A DNA stretch of 20,425 bases from Hypsibius dujardini (Eukaryota; Tardigrada; Eutardigrada; Parachela; Hypsibiidae): contig LRSR01014822.1 in NCBI GenBank assembly GCA_001579985.1, forward strand, positions 1 to 20,425, written 5' to 3'. Positions 1 to 17,107 of the stretch are shown in pieces. The notes under the pieces are model-generated. The model saw nothing but the letters and a program-made list of their open reading frames with translations, was not told the DNA's origin and made no database searches. The number at the start of each line of letters is the position of its first letter. Position 1 is the stretch's first letter. The translations under genes and the position numbers were made by a program.

Positions 1-59
1 TTCGCCGTAAGTTAGAAATCAGACCAATCAAGCAATCGGTTTAACGATCACACGCAATG

Positions 60-130
60 GGTGAAACCGTTCAATCAATCAATCAATCAGTAGCACTGAA
101 CGAGTTCTGGACCAATCAATCAATCGATTT
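60..130. repeat. (CAAT)n microsatellite patches
   Basis: Runs of CAAT repeat units are visible at about 70-90 and 113-127, interrupted by unique sequence. Similar TCAA-phase runs occur in the long intron at about 8935-9062. Confidence 0.8.
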
Positions 131-619
131 GCAGTGGAACTTTTGCACTTAGCAATGTAATTTGCAACTTTGAAATTTCCAAACAAAATTCTAGCACAAA
201 TTCTTTGAAATTTTTGCTACCACAACGTCGAAATAAAAAAATTCTCATAAATATGGGACTATCTCAAAGACGTAGTGAAGGGGATTATGAATTTGCTCTT
301 TCAGCAACAATCAGCAACAACTCTAGATGCCAACCCCGTTGGGTCCGTACTCCGTAACACATTTAAAAAAAAACAAAAATATATGCCAATCTAGGGAAAT
401 TATTTGCGGAACCCGATTCGACTTTTGACAAATTGTCACTTACGACGCATCATTGATTTATAGATAACAAAATATGAAATGTTGTGGGCTAGAAAAGTAG
501 GAGTTTCAGACTATTGGCAGGGACGGGCTTTAATAATATGGGTGTTACAATTATGATGATGATAATGATTATGAATATGATGATAATAAGTATTCGTAAA
601 AGTGTAAGTATTTTAGTTT

Positions 620-960
620 AAATACAAAGCAAATAGGGTGGTCAGGTAGGGAGGGTGTTAGCAATCACTATTCATAGATACAGATATAAGTATTAGTATA
701 AGCATAAGTATATAGGTATAAGCATAGAGCAGGTAGAATGGTCAGGCAGAATGGTGCTAATCACCTTTCATAGATATAGGTACCGGTATAAGTATAAGTA
801 TGTAAGCATACGGCAAGCATGGTGGTCTTAGTCACCACTCATAAGGATAGGTATAAGTATAAGTATGTAGCATAGGGCAGGCAGGGTGGTCTTAGTCACC
901 ACTCATAAGGATAGGCATAAGTATAAGTCAGATACGGGGTCAGACAGAATAGTGGCAACT
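620..960. repeat. Degenerate minisatellite
   Basis: Four to five imperfect copies follow one another. Each has a GTGGTC-type segment, a TCACCACTCATAAGGATAGG-like segment, and a run of TATAAGTATAAGTAT-like words. The two clearest copies (about 822 and 887) are nearly identical and 65 bases apart; the earlier copies are longer and more diverged. No coding potential is seen. Confidence 0.8.
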
Positions 961-1490
961 ATACACGTTTAGGCAACAATGGTGATGACCAGCCGGGGAG
1001 CCCTAAATACGTAAGGTCGCGCGTGTAATAAAACTGGCCCCTGATTTTATATAACGTGTTGTCCCATAATTAACCGGATCTCAAATATTAATTCTCAATA
1101 ACTTTTAGTCAGGTTCATATGCATTATTATTGTAACGCATCCAATTCCTGTATACGGTTAGACAAACGCCATTGCATAACAAATCTACAAGAAAGCAACC
1201 TATAACACAAGGTTCCAAAGCAGTAGATAATTTGTTGCTGAAAATGCAGAATTTTTTTATTATTATTTAGTTTCACATATAAGATACACGACAATTACAG
1301 TATTCGACAATATATGTATTGTTATAGTTGAATTTTGAACTCACGTAGTTGTGTATATATCTTAGTTTCATTTTCAAATAATACTTGTTTGTCGCCCACT
1401 GAAACTCGGCGAGTATTAGAACAACTGAATTTTTAACGTTTCAGTGGTGAGAGATAGTGCACACATGCATAAGATATAAAATAGCAGTTG

Positions 1491-1511
1491 ATTAATTAAT
1501 TAATTAATTAA
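1491..1511. repeat. (ATTA)n microsatellite
   Basis: About five perfect ATTA units lie in AT-rich intergenic DNA. Confidence 0.9.
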
Positions 1512-2539
1512 AGTCGGTATAACCGGTATAACGGCGTACCCGGTATTTGCACAAAGGGCATTTGCAATTTCTAATTTTGCCACGCGTATTTTTATTTAAT
1601 AACTTCCGTTTGAGCGGCATATCGCAAAATGTTGCCATTTATATCAAGTAAATAAGGGCAGTTGAAAACGCTACTCCATTATGACAGGAAGTCGGCTAAG
1701 CCAAAGACGTTGATTCTTTTGCAGTACCGATTATTTTAATTAGATCGGCATTTATGCAGTTGTGCTAGCTATGCAGGTTATGCCGGTCATGCAAGTCATG
1801 CCGGTATATCGATTATGCCAGCGGTGCCCAGGTACAACTTACTGTATGCTAGATTGACTACCCCCAAATTCATTATTATTGCACGTTATTGGCAACCGGG
1901 CATTGCATTTTAGGCAGACTGAAGCCTGTTATGCCAATTATGCTCGTATGCCGAGTCCATGGGTACAGCGTTGCTCTTCAATGTCGTTGTTCTAAAACTC
2001 GCCAGTATAGTTTCACTTAGCCATCGTGAGGTATTTATCATTTGCACTGGAATTTTGGTCACTTGCTCCACAGGGACCTTAACCCACCACGCCGCCGCTA
2101 TGACGGCGAAATAGGTACCGTACGATGGAGTGGTTTTTGCTGACGGATGGCACCATCAACGAAATATATCGGTACCTCCATTGAATAAATCGATTGATTG
2201 ACTCAGGTTTATTGACAAAGGAATTTACCGTTCCCTCCTGCGAGGGCCAGCCTTGCGCAGTCAGTCTGTTAAAATTCGGCGGAAGAGCACATACTTGTTT
2301 TTTCAAGCTATACACACGTTTCAGCTGTGGTTAACTGCTTACGTAAGGCTGTTTCTTGTAAAAAAACTGTACCTTGCCATAATTCAATCAACCAGTCTTA
2401 TACAAGTTTGAAATATAGCCCCATATTCCGGTCATTCTTCAACACCATCGGACCTGGAGCAGTGGCTGGCATCCAGGCAACTGGGTGGTTACATTTACAG
2501 ATCTATGCCATGTAGTGTCTTTAAAACAGACCGACCCCA

Positions 2540-2582
2540 AGGTCAGACAGACACGCGGGCAAGCAGGCAGACAGGCAGGCTG
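2540..2582. repeat. CAGACAGG-type microsatellite
   Basis: An imperfect tract of CAGA, CAGG and GGCA words. It is the reverse-complement type of the long CTGT/CTGC tract at 13876-13945, so the same tetranucleotide family occurs on both sides of the window. Confidence 0.75.
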
Positions 2583-3552
2583 GAACGCGAACGCACAGCC
2601 AGACTGCAAATCTACGGACAGGTAGGCATATTCAGTTATTTCCACTGCTGAAGTAAGGGAGCTACCTGGTCGGTTGGATGCACGCTTAACCCTGGGAGTC
2701 CTATCTTTCAGGTCGTAGAGACCGTAGCCACAATCCACGTCCTTTCGTTCATTGGTGGTGCATATTACGTCCTCGTTTTCATTTCCTTAAAAACTCCCAT
2801 GCGCTTACAAGTGGCTCATCAAATACCGCTTGTCGGGCTGAACGCAAAGAACCGCTATGAAATGTTAAAAGTGCTGCTTTTGTGTCTCTTGTAAAACTTC
2901 ACACCTATTTTAGCGGTCAAGTTTTTCATGAGGGAAAATCGGAGACCCCCGCCGCAAATGGTCCTAATTAGAAAAGGACTGCAATGCGTAATAATGGATA
3001 ATGGATCCGTTTTCCGCTTTATATGTCTTCCTACTATAAATTCAAAACTGGAAATGCAAAGCTGTTTTCATGATTGTTTTTCCGTAAGCCGAGATACATT
3101 AAAGTAAATTATTCACTGTTAAATGCAGTAACATCAAATAATGCATTTGCTTACTTTCTTCTAACACCACGAAGAAGCAATGTCCAGGTAGTCATGATCT
3201 TACCAAATCTCGTACAGTTTGAATGGTTCAATTATCGGCGGCTTATTAGAGTTTTGATTGACGTGAGTGCTCTTTTTGTCGGCTTGTTTTAGCCCATGCC
3301 CTACAAATACAAGTACGAGAAATGTTTTGCTCACTCTGATTACGGTATTGCGAGATAACATTTACAGTCACAAGCATATATCATGAAGTGCGTCAATATT
3401 ACATTTCTGAGCGTGTTTCTCCCCGAAAACGACGGAAATTTCTTTATTCCATCAAGGGGATAGTAGCGGCTGCGAAGGGAATTCAAACTGAGCTCAAGGT
3501 CCAGGCATGTTTCGTTCTTCTTGTCACAAAAAATGTGTGAAATCATTCATGT

Positions 3553-3558
3553 TTTATT
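3553..3558 (-). promoter_or_regulatory. Candidate polyadenylation signal
   Basis: AATAAA on the minus strand, about 210 bases past the stop codon of the kinase gene. A second AATAAA lies at 3443-3448. Which is used cannot be told from sequence. Confidence 0.4.
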
Positions 3559-3768
3559 GTTGCTCTTTTTGCATTGGAAACGATCGATGACTTGAGCTTG
3601 ATGGCTCCGTACCAGGTCATTGCGAAATGTGAATTCAAGCAAGTGCTGAAGTTTCTCAAAATAGCATTTTGCGACATAAGAACTGATTCACACGTATAAT
3701 TTACAAGATAGACAGTAGTCATTGTAAAGTTCCAAACGGAAAGCCAAAACAGCTTGACAAACGAAAAC

Positions 3769-10531
<6,763 letters not shown>

Positions 10532-10624
10532 TGTCTGTTCTGTTATTTCCAAGATGCTAAACCATAGCTCGACATATTTCCTAATATCAATTTCTCAAAG
10601 CACAACTTGTTTTTCGTCATGATG

Positions 10625-11619
10625 TTATGCTTTTGCTAGATCGTATAAAATGTGTCTTGTAACGATAGACTTTGCTTTCGTGAAATCTCCTTTCGTGTCA
10701 GCAAGACCTGTTACGCCCACGGCCACATCGAAAACAGGTTTGTTTTCGCTCAGGCAATAGTTATCTAAGTAACCTACACGTCTTTTACGAATGATTTGTC
10801 CCCGGAGCATTTCTGTTCTGCTTTTTTTCCTAAAGTCTGTCAATCTTAACGAATCAACTGTAAATTTAGCTGATAGCTCTTAGAAAAATGGTAGAGCAAT
10901 AAAATATGTGAATACTTTTCCTGCGCTAAGCAGAAACGTGAATCGGCTGTCTCGTAGTATGAAGAAGGGGAGTAGTCTCTGTGACGTGGTTTCCCTTTTT
11001 GCGTTGTGATTGCTCTTGTGCTTAGGCAGTTTCTCAAAGAACTCGAATTTGATGACTTTAAGGCTTGCTTCCAGACTGGCCAAATCTCAAGGCCGACCAG
11101 TGGCGACCGAGGGAAGGGGCCAGTTTCCTAGACACCTCATGATCTGTTTTTCTTTTTGAAGATTTTGGCTGCATACGCTCGAAAGTGCTTTCAAATTGAG
11201 AGCATAGACACAAAAGACTCCATTTTTGGGGATTCTAACGAATTGGCCTAATAACTCATTGATCACATCTTTAAGGGTTGAGGTCCTATTGGCTTTGAGC
11301 CAGTATTTCAAAAGTATCGGCCTCATGCCATGGATGAGATCCTCCAGCTCCAGATGTTGAGTCGCCACTGAGGCCGACCATCTTTCGCTGTAGTAATCAC
11401 AGGCATCTTTACAAAGTGTTTTTATTTCGCTTCTCGGTTATCTTTCGGCCAGTCGGCTAAATCAATGGGTGTTATGTAATCATCAGTGACCATCAAGTGC
11501 CTGTATTCGAGTCTTTCAGTGAGGCTCTGGAGTATGTCAAGGATTGTAGGATTTTCAGCTTTAAAAATTACTTTGCATAGCGGACAAGAGGCTCCCACCG
11601 TCATCACCCCCGAGAGCAC
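10625..11619 (-). CDS. Unrecognised gene or gene relic upstream of the kinase gene
   Basis: Several adjoining open stretches have protein-like composition. The first (11422-11619) begins around MTVGASCPLCKVIF, a CPxC knuckle reminiscent of the second half of a RING finger, but no first half is visible. A stretch in another frame (to 11136) carries SEIKTLCKDACDYYSERW and LLKYWLKANRTSTLKD. A plausible 60-base intron (11076-11135) then joins in frame to LEASLKVIKFEFFEKL. The last stretch (10625-10843) ends with RHILYDLAKA and a TAA. Between the first and second stretch the frame shifts without a usable splice site, so the gene may be broken, mis-sequenced or more complex. I do not recognise the family. 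It ends 93 bases before the kinase start codon, on the same strand. Confidence 0.35.
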
Positions 11620-11639
11620 CCCATTACAGTTTTAAGACT

Positions 11640-12224
11640 ATCACACTTCAACGTACAGAACTTGAGCTACTCTTACTGCTAACTCCCTCAGAATCCGACA
11701 GTGATAAGAGTTTCAAATAAAACAAAAATAAAGCACTTTGCGATAGCCAATACCGGATTAGCCGATTAAGATTCATCCGAACTCTATAACCCTAAATCTT
11801 GGTAAGTGTTTGTGCGGATTGAAGACTACTTTCCATTCGTCGTGACTGTCTTTTCTGATGAACGCACTTATATCGACTTACCCTAAATCGGGGTTGAAGA
11901 TTTGAAGATTTACATATATACCAATACCTACGGCCGTCATCGTGATCATCACGCCGAACTAAACGCAAAACAGATAACGACAACTGGGCACCTGTGCCGC
12001 TTACTCTTTCAAAACTTGAAAAAGATTAGAGAGCGTCGATGACCCCATATAAAACTCGACTTACCAAGGCTTCCAAGCAATCTTAAACCGTTCTTGTCTC
12101 TTGCTTCTGGGCAAACTAAACACTGCCGTCTATTCCTTCACCGCCTTGCTGACTTGGTCCGTCTTGTCTAGTGATCATACAGCTACCGAGCCCGCATTAA
12201 ACACCGGCAAATTGCAAGATCAAC
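11640..12224 (+). promoter_or_regulatory. Upstream region of receptor 1, shared with receptor 2
   Basis: No gene is seen. The segment is visibly homologous to the DNA before the second receptor gene (14700-15000): shared blocks include GCGATGAACG-like, GGTCATC.TGA.ATCACGC, GAACTAAACG..AAACAGATA and the region around the TATA box. The duplicated unit therefore included the promoter. Confidence 0.65.
12048..12054 (+). promoter_or_regulatory. Candidate TATA box of receptor 1
   Basis: TATAAAA, about 170 bases before the start codon, within the block that is conserved before the paralogue (TATAACTC at 14900). A 5' untranslated region of roughly 140 bases would follow. Confidence 0.5.
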
Positions 12225-13539
12225 ATGTCTGATTTTGAGAATACCACGATGAACCAATCGCTGCAGCTGAATGGGACCAGTATACTTAACACTAAAAAGT
12301 CACTGCTCAACGTCATCATGACTTGGTTCACTGCCGTGTCCTGCCCCGCCGTCCTCATCTTCAACGGCATCATCATCACTGCCATCGCCAGCCGCCGAGA
12401 ACTCCGGACGGGCTTCAACTTCTACATCGTCAACATCGCCTTCGCCGATGTCTGCGCCGCCTTGACCAGCATACCGGGGCAATTCCTCAACCAGTACCGG
12501 AACCACGGTTACCTGCTCAGTCCCTTAAGGTTGGAAAGGACAACTTTTGAGAGAGATACTGGGGGCACTTGTGGGGAAGGGGAACGAAGTTTTGCTGCCG
12601 AGTACAAGTAAAAAGCTGGCGACGGAAACTGGGGAGGGAACAACCCTGTTTTGAAATAAAAGGGGGTCCCCATTTGAAGGGGCGACCATAATTGTTTTCC
12701 CTATATTGCTAGTGAAACAAATTTCCTTTCCCCAAGTAACCCGCAACTTGGATAAAAATTAAAAGTGCCCATCTCCGTCATTTCTAACAATTAATTTATT
12801 AAGAAAAACGTCCAGATGGATACGGCCCATCATTGCCAAATTGCCTTCTGATAACTTTCCTCCTCTGTTTTTAAGCTGTACCGCGTTGGTTATATACGGA
12901 GCCTACGTCCTCGCTGCAGTCAGCCGTTATGCCCATGTTCTCTTGGCCGTCAACCGATTGTGGGCGTTGACCTTCCCTGTCAGCTACCGTCAGCGGCGTA
13001 CTCGTCGGTTTGCTCTGTTCCTCATCTTAACTAGCTGGTTGCTGGTCCATGCGATAAGCCTACCCTTGGTCGTCTGCGGACGTATGAACGCCTTGCCGAC
13101 GGAACAGAGCTGCGGCCTCGACATTTCGCATCAGCGCCCTTATGCGTTCGCTCACGACATGATCTGTTTCTGTGTACCGTTAGTCCTCGTCGGTCTGATA
13201 TACGGCTTCATTGTGATGAAGTTGATCTCGAGAATGCGAAGGAAGAGCGTGATTCCGGCCGGGAACCAAGGAAATGCCGCTGTTGTTGAGGCTGCAAAAT
13301 TTGCCCGTCACCGATCGAAAGAGCGTGTCCTGTTGTATTTGGTAATTCTCTTGGTGGTCTGCTGGACGCCGGCTAAAGTGTACTGGCTTATGGTTGAGCT
13401 CAACCATTACTGGGACACGACCTTTTTGGCGGTTCAGTTCTTCGGCCAATATGCTCATCACTGGTTGAGTCCGATCCTCTGTTATCTCGCTATGGACGAC
13501 GTTCGAAATCAGGTCGATCGGATGTTGAAATGTCGTTAG
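12225..13539 (+). CDS. Rhodopsin-class 7TM receptor 1 (two exons)
   Basis: Orphan G-protein-coupled receptor of the plasma membrane, 322 residues from exons 12225-12529 and 12876-13539 (phase 2 join, AG|C giving Ser). Reading through the donor gives a false 128-residue product. The join restores SPLSCTALVIYGAYVL, matching NPVSCTVLVCYGAYTL in the neighbouring paralogue. Visible hallmarks: N-terminal glycosylation sites (NTT, NQS, NGT), Asn in helix 1 (FNGI), Asp in helix 2 (FADVC), Cys before helix 3 and in extracellular loop 2 (EQSCGLD), CWTP in helix 6, SPILCY in place of NPxxY in helix 7. The DRY triplet is NRL (VNRLWALTFP). Ligand and G protein cannot be inferred. The 346-base intron is absent from the paralogue. 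Confidence 0.9.
12530..12875 (+). other. Paralogue-specific intron of receptor 1
   Basis: GT (12530) to AG (12874-12875). The last exon bases before it and the last intron bases both read TTAAG, a direct repeat at the two junctions. The equivalent point in the second receptor (GGTCAGCTGC) is uninterrupted. Confidence 0.85.
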
Positions 13540-13875
13540 ACATGCGTACAGGGCGCTTCAAACGTAGCACGGGAATTTTGCCACGCCATTTGCTGTATCC
13601 GTTCTGAAAGACTATGCGCATGTATCTTGTGTAATCACCATATCATTGAAAAGCCATACAATCTCGTTTTTAGTTTTATGCATGTTCACTTCATCTACCT
13701 GTAATTTTTGTTCACGGAAATTTTTTTGTTTTTGACTGCTTTCGGATAATAGTTTCTCCATTTCGCGGCAACTATAATTTCATAGTCTCTGATCGTAGGG
13801 TGCATGACAGATGCTCCTTTAGAAATATTGGGTATACTTGTGTGTTCGAAATGAGAAATGAAAACATTCGTGTTT

Positions 13876-13945
13876 GTCTGCCTGTCTGCCTGCCTGTCTG
13901 TCTGTCTGTCTGTCTGTCTGTCTGCCTGCCTGTCTGTCTGCCTGT
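13876..13945. repeat. (CTGT/CTGC)n microsatellite
   Basis: About 17 consecutive CTGT or CTGC units lie downstream of receptor 1. The open frames across it (runs of Cys-Leu-Ser or Asp-Arg-Gln) are artefacts of the repeat. Confidence 0.95.
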
Positions 13946-14149
13946 ATATTTGTTTGTCCAATTGGCTGTTCGCCTGTCTTTTTCCCTCTATATTTCACTG
14001 TCTGTTCTCTCTTTGTCTGCTTGCATATTGCATCGATTGCAAGTCTTGATTAATGAAGTAACTGATTCTACGTACACCGATGGTATTGTAGGGAAAATTG
14101 CCTCTTAAGATATGAGGAGAGAATAATTAAAGCACAATTCGCGCACCCT

Positions 14150-14699
14150 TTGCCTAAATACAGTTGCGACCACCCACATCGAACCTTTCGTGCCTAATAA
14201 GTGCCCACTCGAAACTAGTACGTACAGGTGCAAGCTTACTCTTTCAAAAGATGCTAGAGATTAAAGGACCTCAAATAACCCTAAAAACAAATTGACTCAT
14301 CGAGGCTTCCAAGCGAATGCCAAATCGCAAATTTCACTAACGATGATCGCTTTTGAAGGGCACACTTAACACGTTAAATCATTCTTTTTCTAAGTTGCGG
14401 TTGCGAGCGGCCGTGCGTCTCACCGTGTCATGATTTTGACCACTCACATGGCGGCTTTCGAAAGCCATTAGTGTCCGCGTAACAAGCGACGAGAAGGGAT
14501 CCTCCACTGCTGACTTAAAACTTGATGAGGATTAGAGTTTTATATAACATAATAAGCAGCTCCATTAAATAAGGCTAACGTCCGATTATCCGACTGACGT
14601 GACGAAGCCCCTGAACCCTTTCTCCCACTTTGTTTTCGCGCGGATTTAAACTCTTTTGTTTTCAACGTCTTGTTAAATTGTAGTGTTTCTTTTTGCCGA
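14150..14699 (+). promoter_or_regulatory. Orphan copies of the receptor upstream module
   Basis: At 14233-14335 lie GCTTACTCTTTCAAAA and GAGGCTTCCAAGC in the same order and spacing as in the promoter block of receptor 1 (11998-12080), but no receptor follows. At 14517-14537 AAAACTTGATGAGGATTAGAG matches AAAACTTGAAAAAGATTAGAG of the same block (12012-12032), followed by TATATAA. These look like leftovers of extra tandem copies whose coding parts are gone. Confidence 0.6.
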
Positions 14700-14899
14700 T
14701 GAACGTACATCTACCTACATATTCCGAATTCGGTATCGTTTAGTTAAAGATTTCCATGTACCATCATATGCGGTCATCTCGTGAGTATCACGCTGAACCA
14801 CTGAACTAAACGGGAAACAGATAGCAGGAACAGGGGCAAATCTGCTAATTACTCCTACCACACCTGGGAGAGACTAGAAAGCTTCAAAATGAGCTCATG

Positions 14900-14905
14900 T
14901 ATAAC
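14900..14905 (+). promoter_or_regulatory. Candidate TATA box of receptor 2
   Basis: TATAAC in a block aligned with the TATAAAA block of receptor 1; about 140 bases before the preferred start codon. Confidence 0.4.
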
Positions 14906-15041
14906 TCATCTAACCGAGTCCACCTTCCTATCTGTCTTTTCTCGCTCAATGGGGCACTAAAAGCTGTCATTCTTTCTTTTACGCTCTTGCTGACTGTTAC
15001 TGTCTGGTGTGATGATCTTTCAGCCACAGATCTTGAATAAG

Positions 15042-16028
15042 ATGTCGGAAAATTTAAAGGACAACATGAAAGTCTTCATGAATATCACGCTGAAGCAGAT
15101 GCCATCGCGAAACGGCACAAAATTCTTCGTCAACAATCAAACTGCGGTCAACGTCGCCATGACGTGGTTCTCTCTCATGTCTTGTCCCGCGACCCTCCTC
15201 CTCAACGGCATCTTAATTACCGCCATCGCAAGCCGCGCAGAACTCCGCACGGGATTCAACCTCTACATCGCCAACATCGCCTTGACCGATGTCTGCGTCG
15301 GCCTAACCAACATGCCGGGCACATTCCTCAGTCAGTACCGCAATCACGGTTATCTCCTCAACCCGGTCAGCTGCACCGTCTTGGTGTGCTACGGAGCCTA
15401 CACCCTCGGCGGGATCAACCGTTGGGCCCACGTCCTGGTGGCTGTCAATCGACTTTGGGCGTTGACCTTTCCCCTCTGCTACCGTCAACGACACACCCGA
15501 CGGGTCGCTCTCCTCCTGGTTATGGCGATCTGGGTGCTGATCCATGCGCTGAGTCTCCCGGTGATTGTCCGAGGACGAATGAAGCCGGCGGAGCAGAGCT
15601 GCCGACTTGACGTTTCGCAGCAGCGCAAGTACGCGTTCGTTCAAGACCTCATCTGTTTCAGTGTGCCGTTAGTCCTCATCCCTCTGATGTACAGCTTTAT
15701 TGTGGTAAAGATGGTGCGGAGAAAGCGAAGGAAGCAGGTGAATCCGGCCGGAAACCAAGGCAATGCTGCTGCTGTTGAGGCTGCCAAATCCGTCGCTCGC
15801 CGATCAAAAGAACGTGTGCTGATGTATTTGGTGATTCTCTTGGTGGTCTGTTGGACGCCGTCCAAAGTGTACTGGCATCTGGTAGAACTCGCAGACTACT
15901 GGGACACGACCTTTTTGGCGGTGCAGTTTTTTGGTCAGTTTGCCCATCACTGGATTAGTCCGATTCTCTGTTATCTCGCCATGGACGACCTCCGTCGTCG
16001 GATTAATCAGATGCTACGCTGTCAATAA
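15042..16028 (+). CDS. Rhodopsin-class 7TM receptor 2 (single exon)
   Basis: Paralogue of receptor 1, 328 residues, uninterrupted. An ATG at 15009 is in frame, but the start at 15042 (MSENLKDNM) aligns with MSDFENTTM of receptor 1 and is preferred. N-terminal glycosylation sites NIT, NGT and NQT are followed by seven hydrophobic helices. Landmarks: LLNGI in helix 1, TDVC in helix 2, SCTVLVCYGAY at helix 3, NRLWALTFP where DRY is usual, EQSCRLD in loop 2, a basic third intracellular loop (RRKRRKQ), CWTPSKVYW in helix 6, SPILCYLAMDDL in helix 7. The short tail ends in LRCQ, so a Cys for lipid attachment is possible. Membrane signalling receptor; ligand unknown. Confidence 0.92.
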   Translation: MSENLKDNMKVFMNITLKQMPSRNGTKFFVNNQTAVNVAMTWFSLMSCPATLLLNGILITAIASRAELRTGFNLYIANIALTDVCVGLTNMPGTFLSQYRNHGYLLNPVSCTVLVCYGAYTLGGINRWAHVLVAVNRLWALTFPLCYRQRHTRRVALLLVMAIWVLIHALSLPVIVRGRMKPAEQSCRLDVSQQRKYAFVQDLICFSVPLVLIPLMYSFIVVKMVRRKRRKQVNPAGNQGNAAAVEAAKSVARRSKERVLMYLVILLVVCWTPSKVYWHLVELADYWDTTFLAVQFFGQFAHHWISPILCYLAMDDLRRRINQMLRCQ

Positions 16029-17107
16029 ACAGGAGCAAACGCGGGTCGAATCCGCATATGTGGTTGGGGAAGGCTGACGGGACTTCAGGATTCTCTGCAA
16101 ACACCCTCTGCAACGGAGTATTAGCTTCACAGGAGTAATGCATAGACACATTAGTGAGACCATTTAAGGCGAGTGTGCTAGTTAGCTAACTTAAACTGTT
16201 GGTGTCATCAAGTAGTTATTCCTAAATGCGGTTCTTTGTCGCGGCAAGACAGTCCCTGTCCGCTAATGCCATCAAGTTGCGCAATTGCTTCAGCACTGCT
16301 TAGCTTAATTCGCTTGTGCAGGAATTGTTAATTGAATTGTTGAGCTGCTCATGTTCGCTCTGCTGGTTCTCATTATATTTCAATAATAACTAAATCCACT
16401 TGCGTGTGGAAAACGGAAGTAGGATCTGCCTGAGAGGTGGTAGGAACCGCACGCGTAGAGTTACGGTTTGACTTTCCCTTGATGGCATAAAATACCAGAA
16501 GTGACTTTTCCCACGTTCCTGTACAAACGCACGGCGCCTGTGTGCCCCATGCGCTTCAAGGAGATTAATTCTCTGACGAAAACGAAGAAGACAGGTGATT
16601 ACCCAGAGGATGGCACAGCCTCGGGCGTGGTTTCTATATTATACACAGATAGCGCACCCACCCCCCCCCCCCAGTTAACCAAAAAGCGAATGTGACTCAT
16701 GTTTTCTTATTCCAACAGTTAAATGTTTACAATCAATATCTATACCGAGCCTACGTTCTAAACTCGAGTTCCATACTGATAATGATGCTCTCGGAGTTTC
16801 AGACGTACCGCGAATTGAAGATTCTCGCATCTGGGCCAATCAATAGCGTAAAATGTGACTTGTAATTTCCACTCACTTATCATTAGTATCGCCGATTTGT
16901 GTGATCAGCTCAGTGAAGTATACCTGCCTGCTAGGTCCGGATCAAACGGTCACGGCTGATAGTCTGTATGTGTTTAGTAAGCCGTACATGCGCACTCGCT
17001 CTATACAGTTCTCAAAAGCCTGCTTTACGCCCTTTAGTAACAGTATCAGTATGTAGAAATACAGGAGCAACAGCAATCCTCACAAAATTTCAAATTCTAC
17101 GCTTGAC
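16029..17107. other. Intergenic region between receptor 2 and the gustatory-like gene
   Basis: About 1.1 kb with no supported gene. A 64-codon open frame at 16501-16695 has no recognisable feature and crosses a twelve-C homopolymer (16661-16672). The promoter of the downstream gene presumably lies near 16900-17100, but I see no clear core element. Confidence 0.6.

Larger units (their letters stand above)
1..3540. other. Gene-poor, repeat-rich intergenic region
   Basis: I see no convincing gene here. Open frames are under 100 codons, lack recognisable motifs and do not chain through splice sites. The DNA is AT-rich and holds several simple repeats, listed separately. The part next to 3540 probably includes the 3' untranslated and flanking region of the minus-strand kinase gene. 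Short words built on CAAT/ATTG recur at about 60-130 and 2180-2210 and again near 8700 and 8935-9060, which suggests dispersed low-complexity DNA. Confidence 0.6.

Noticed and set aside
2079-2738. Minus-strand open frames of 78 and 99 codons
   Set aside because: No homology I recognise, no splice-compatible neighbours, and one crosses a microsatellite.
12225-12611. A 128-residue single-exon version of receptor 1
   Set aside because: It diverges from the paralogue exactly at a GT donor; the spliced model restores full-length similarity.
13695-14108. Cys-Leu-Ser-rich and Asp-Arg-Gln-rich open frames
   Set aside because: They are translations of the CTGT/CTGC microsatellite.
15164-15644. Long alternative-frame and antisense open frames across receptor 2
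   Set aside because: They overlap the receptor frame, have skewed Arg/Pro/His content and no motif.
16501-16695. 64-codon plus-strand open frame before the gustatory-like gene
   Set aside because: Short, crosses a C12 homopolymer and lacks any feature.
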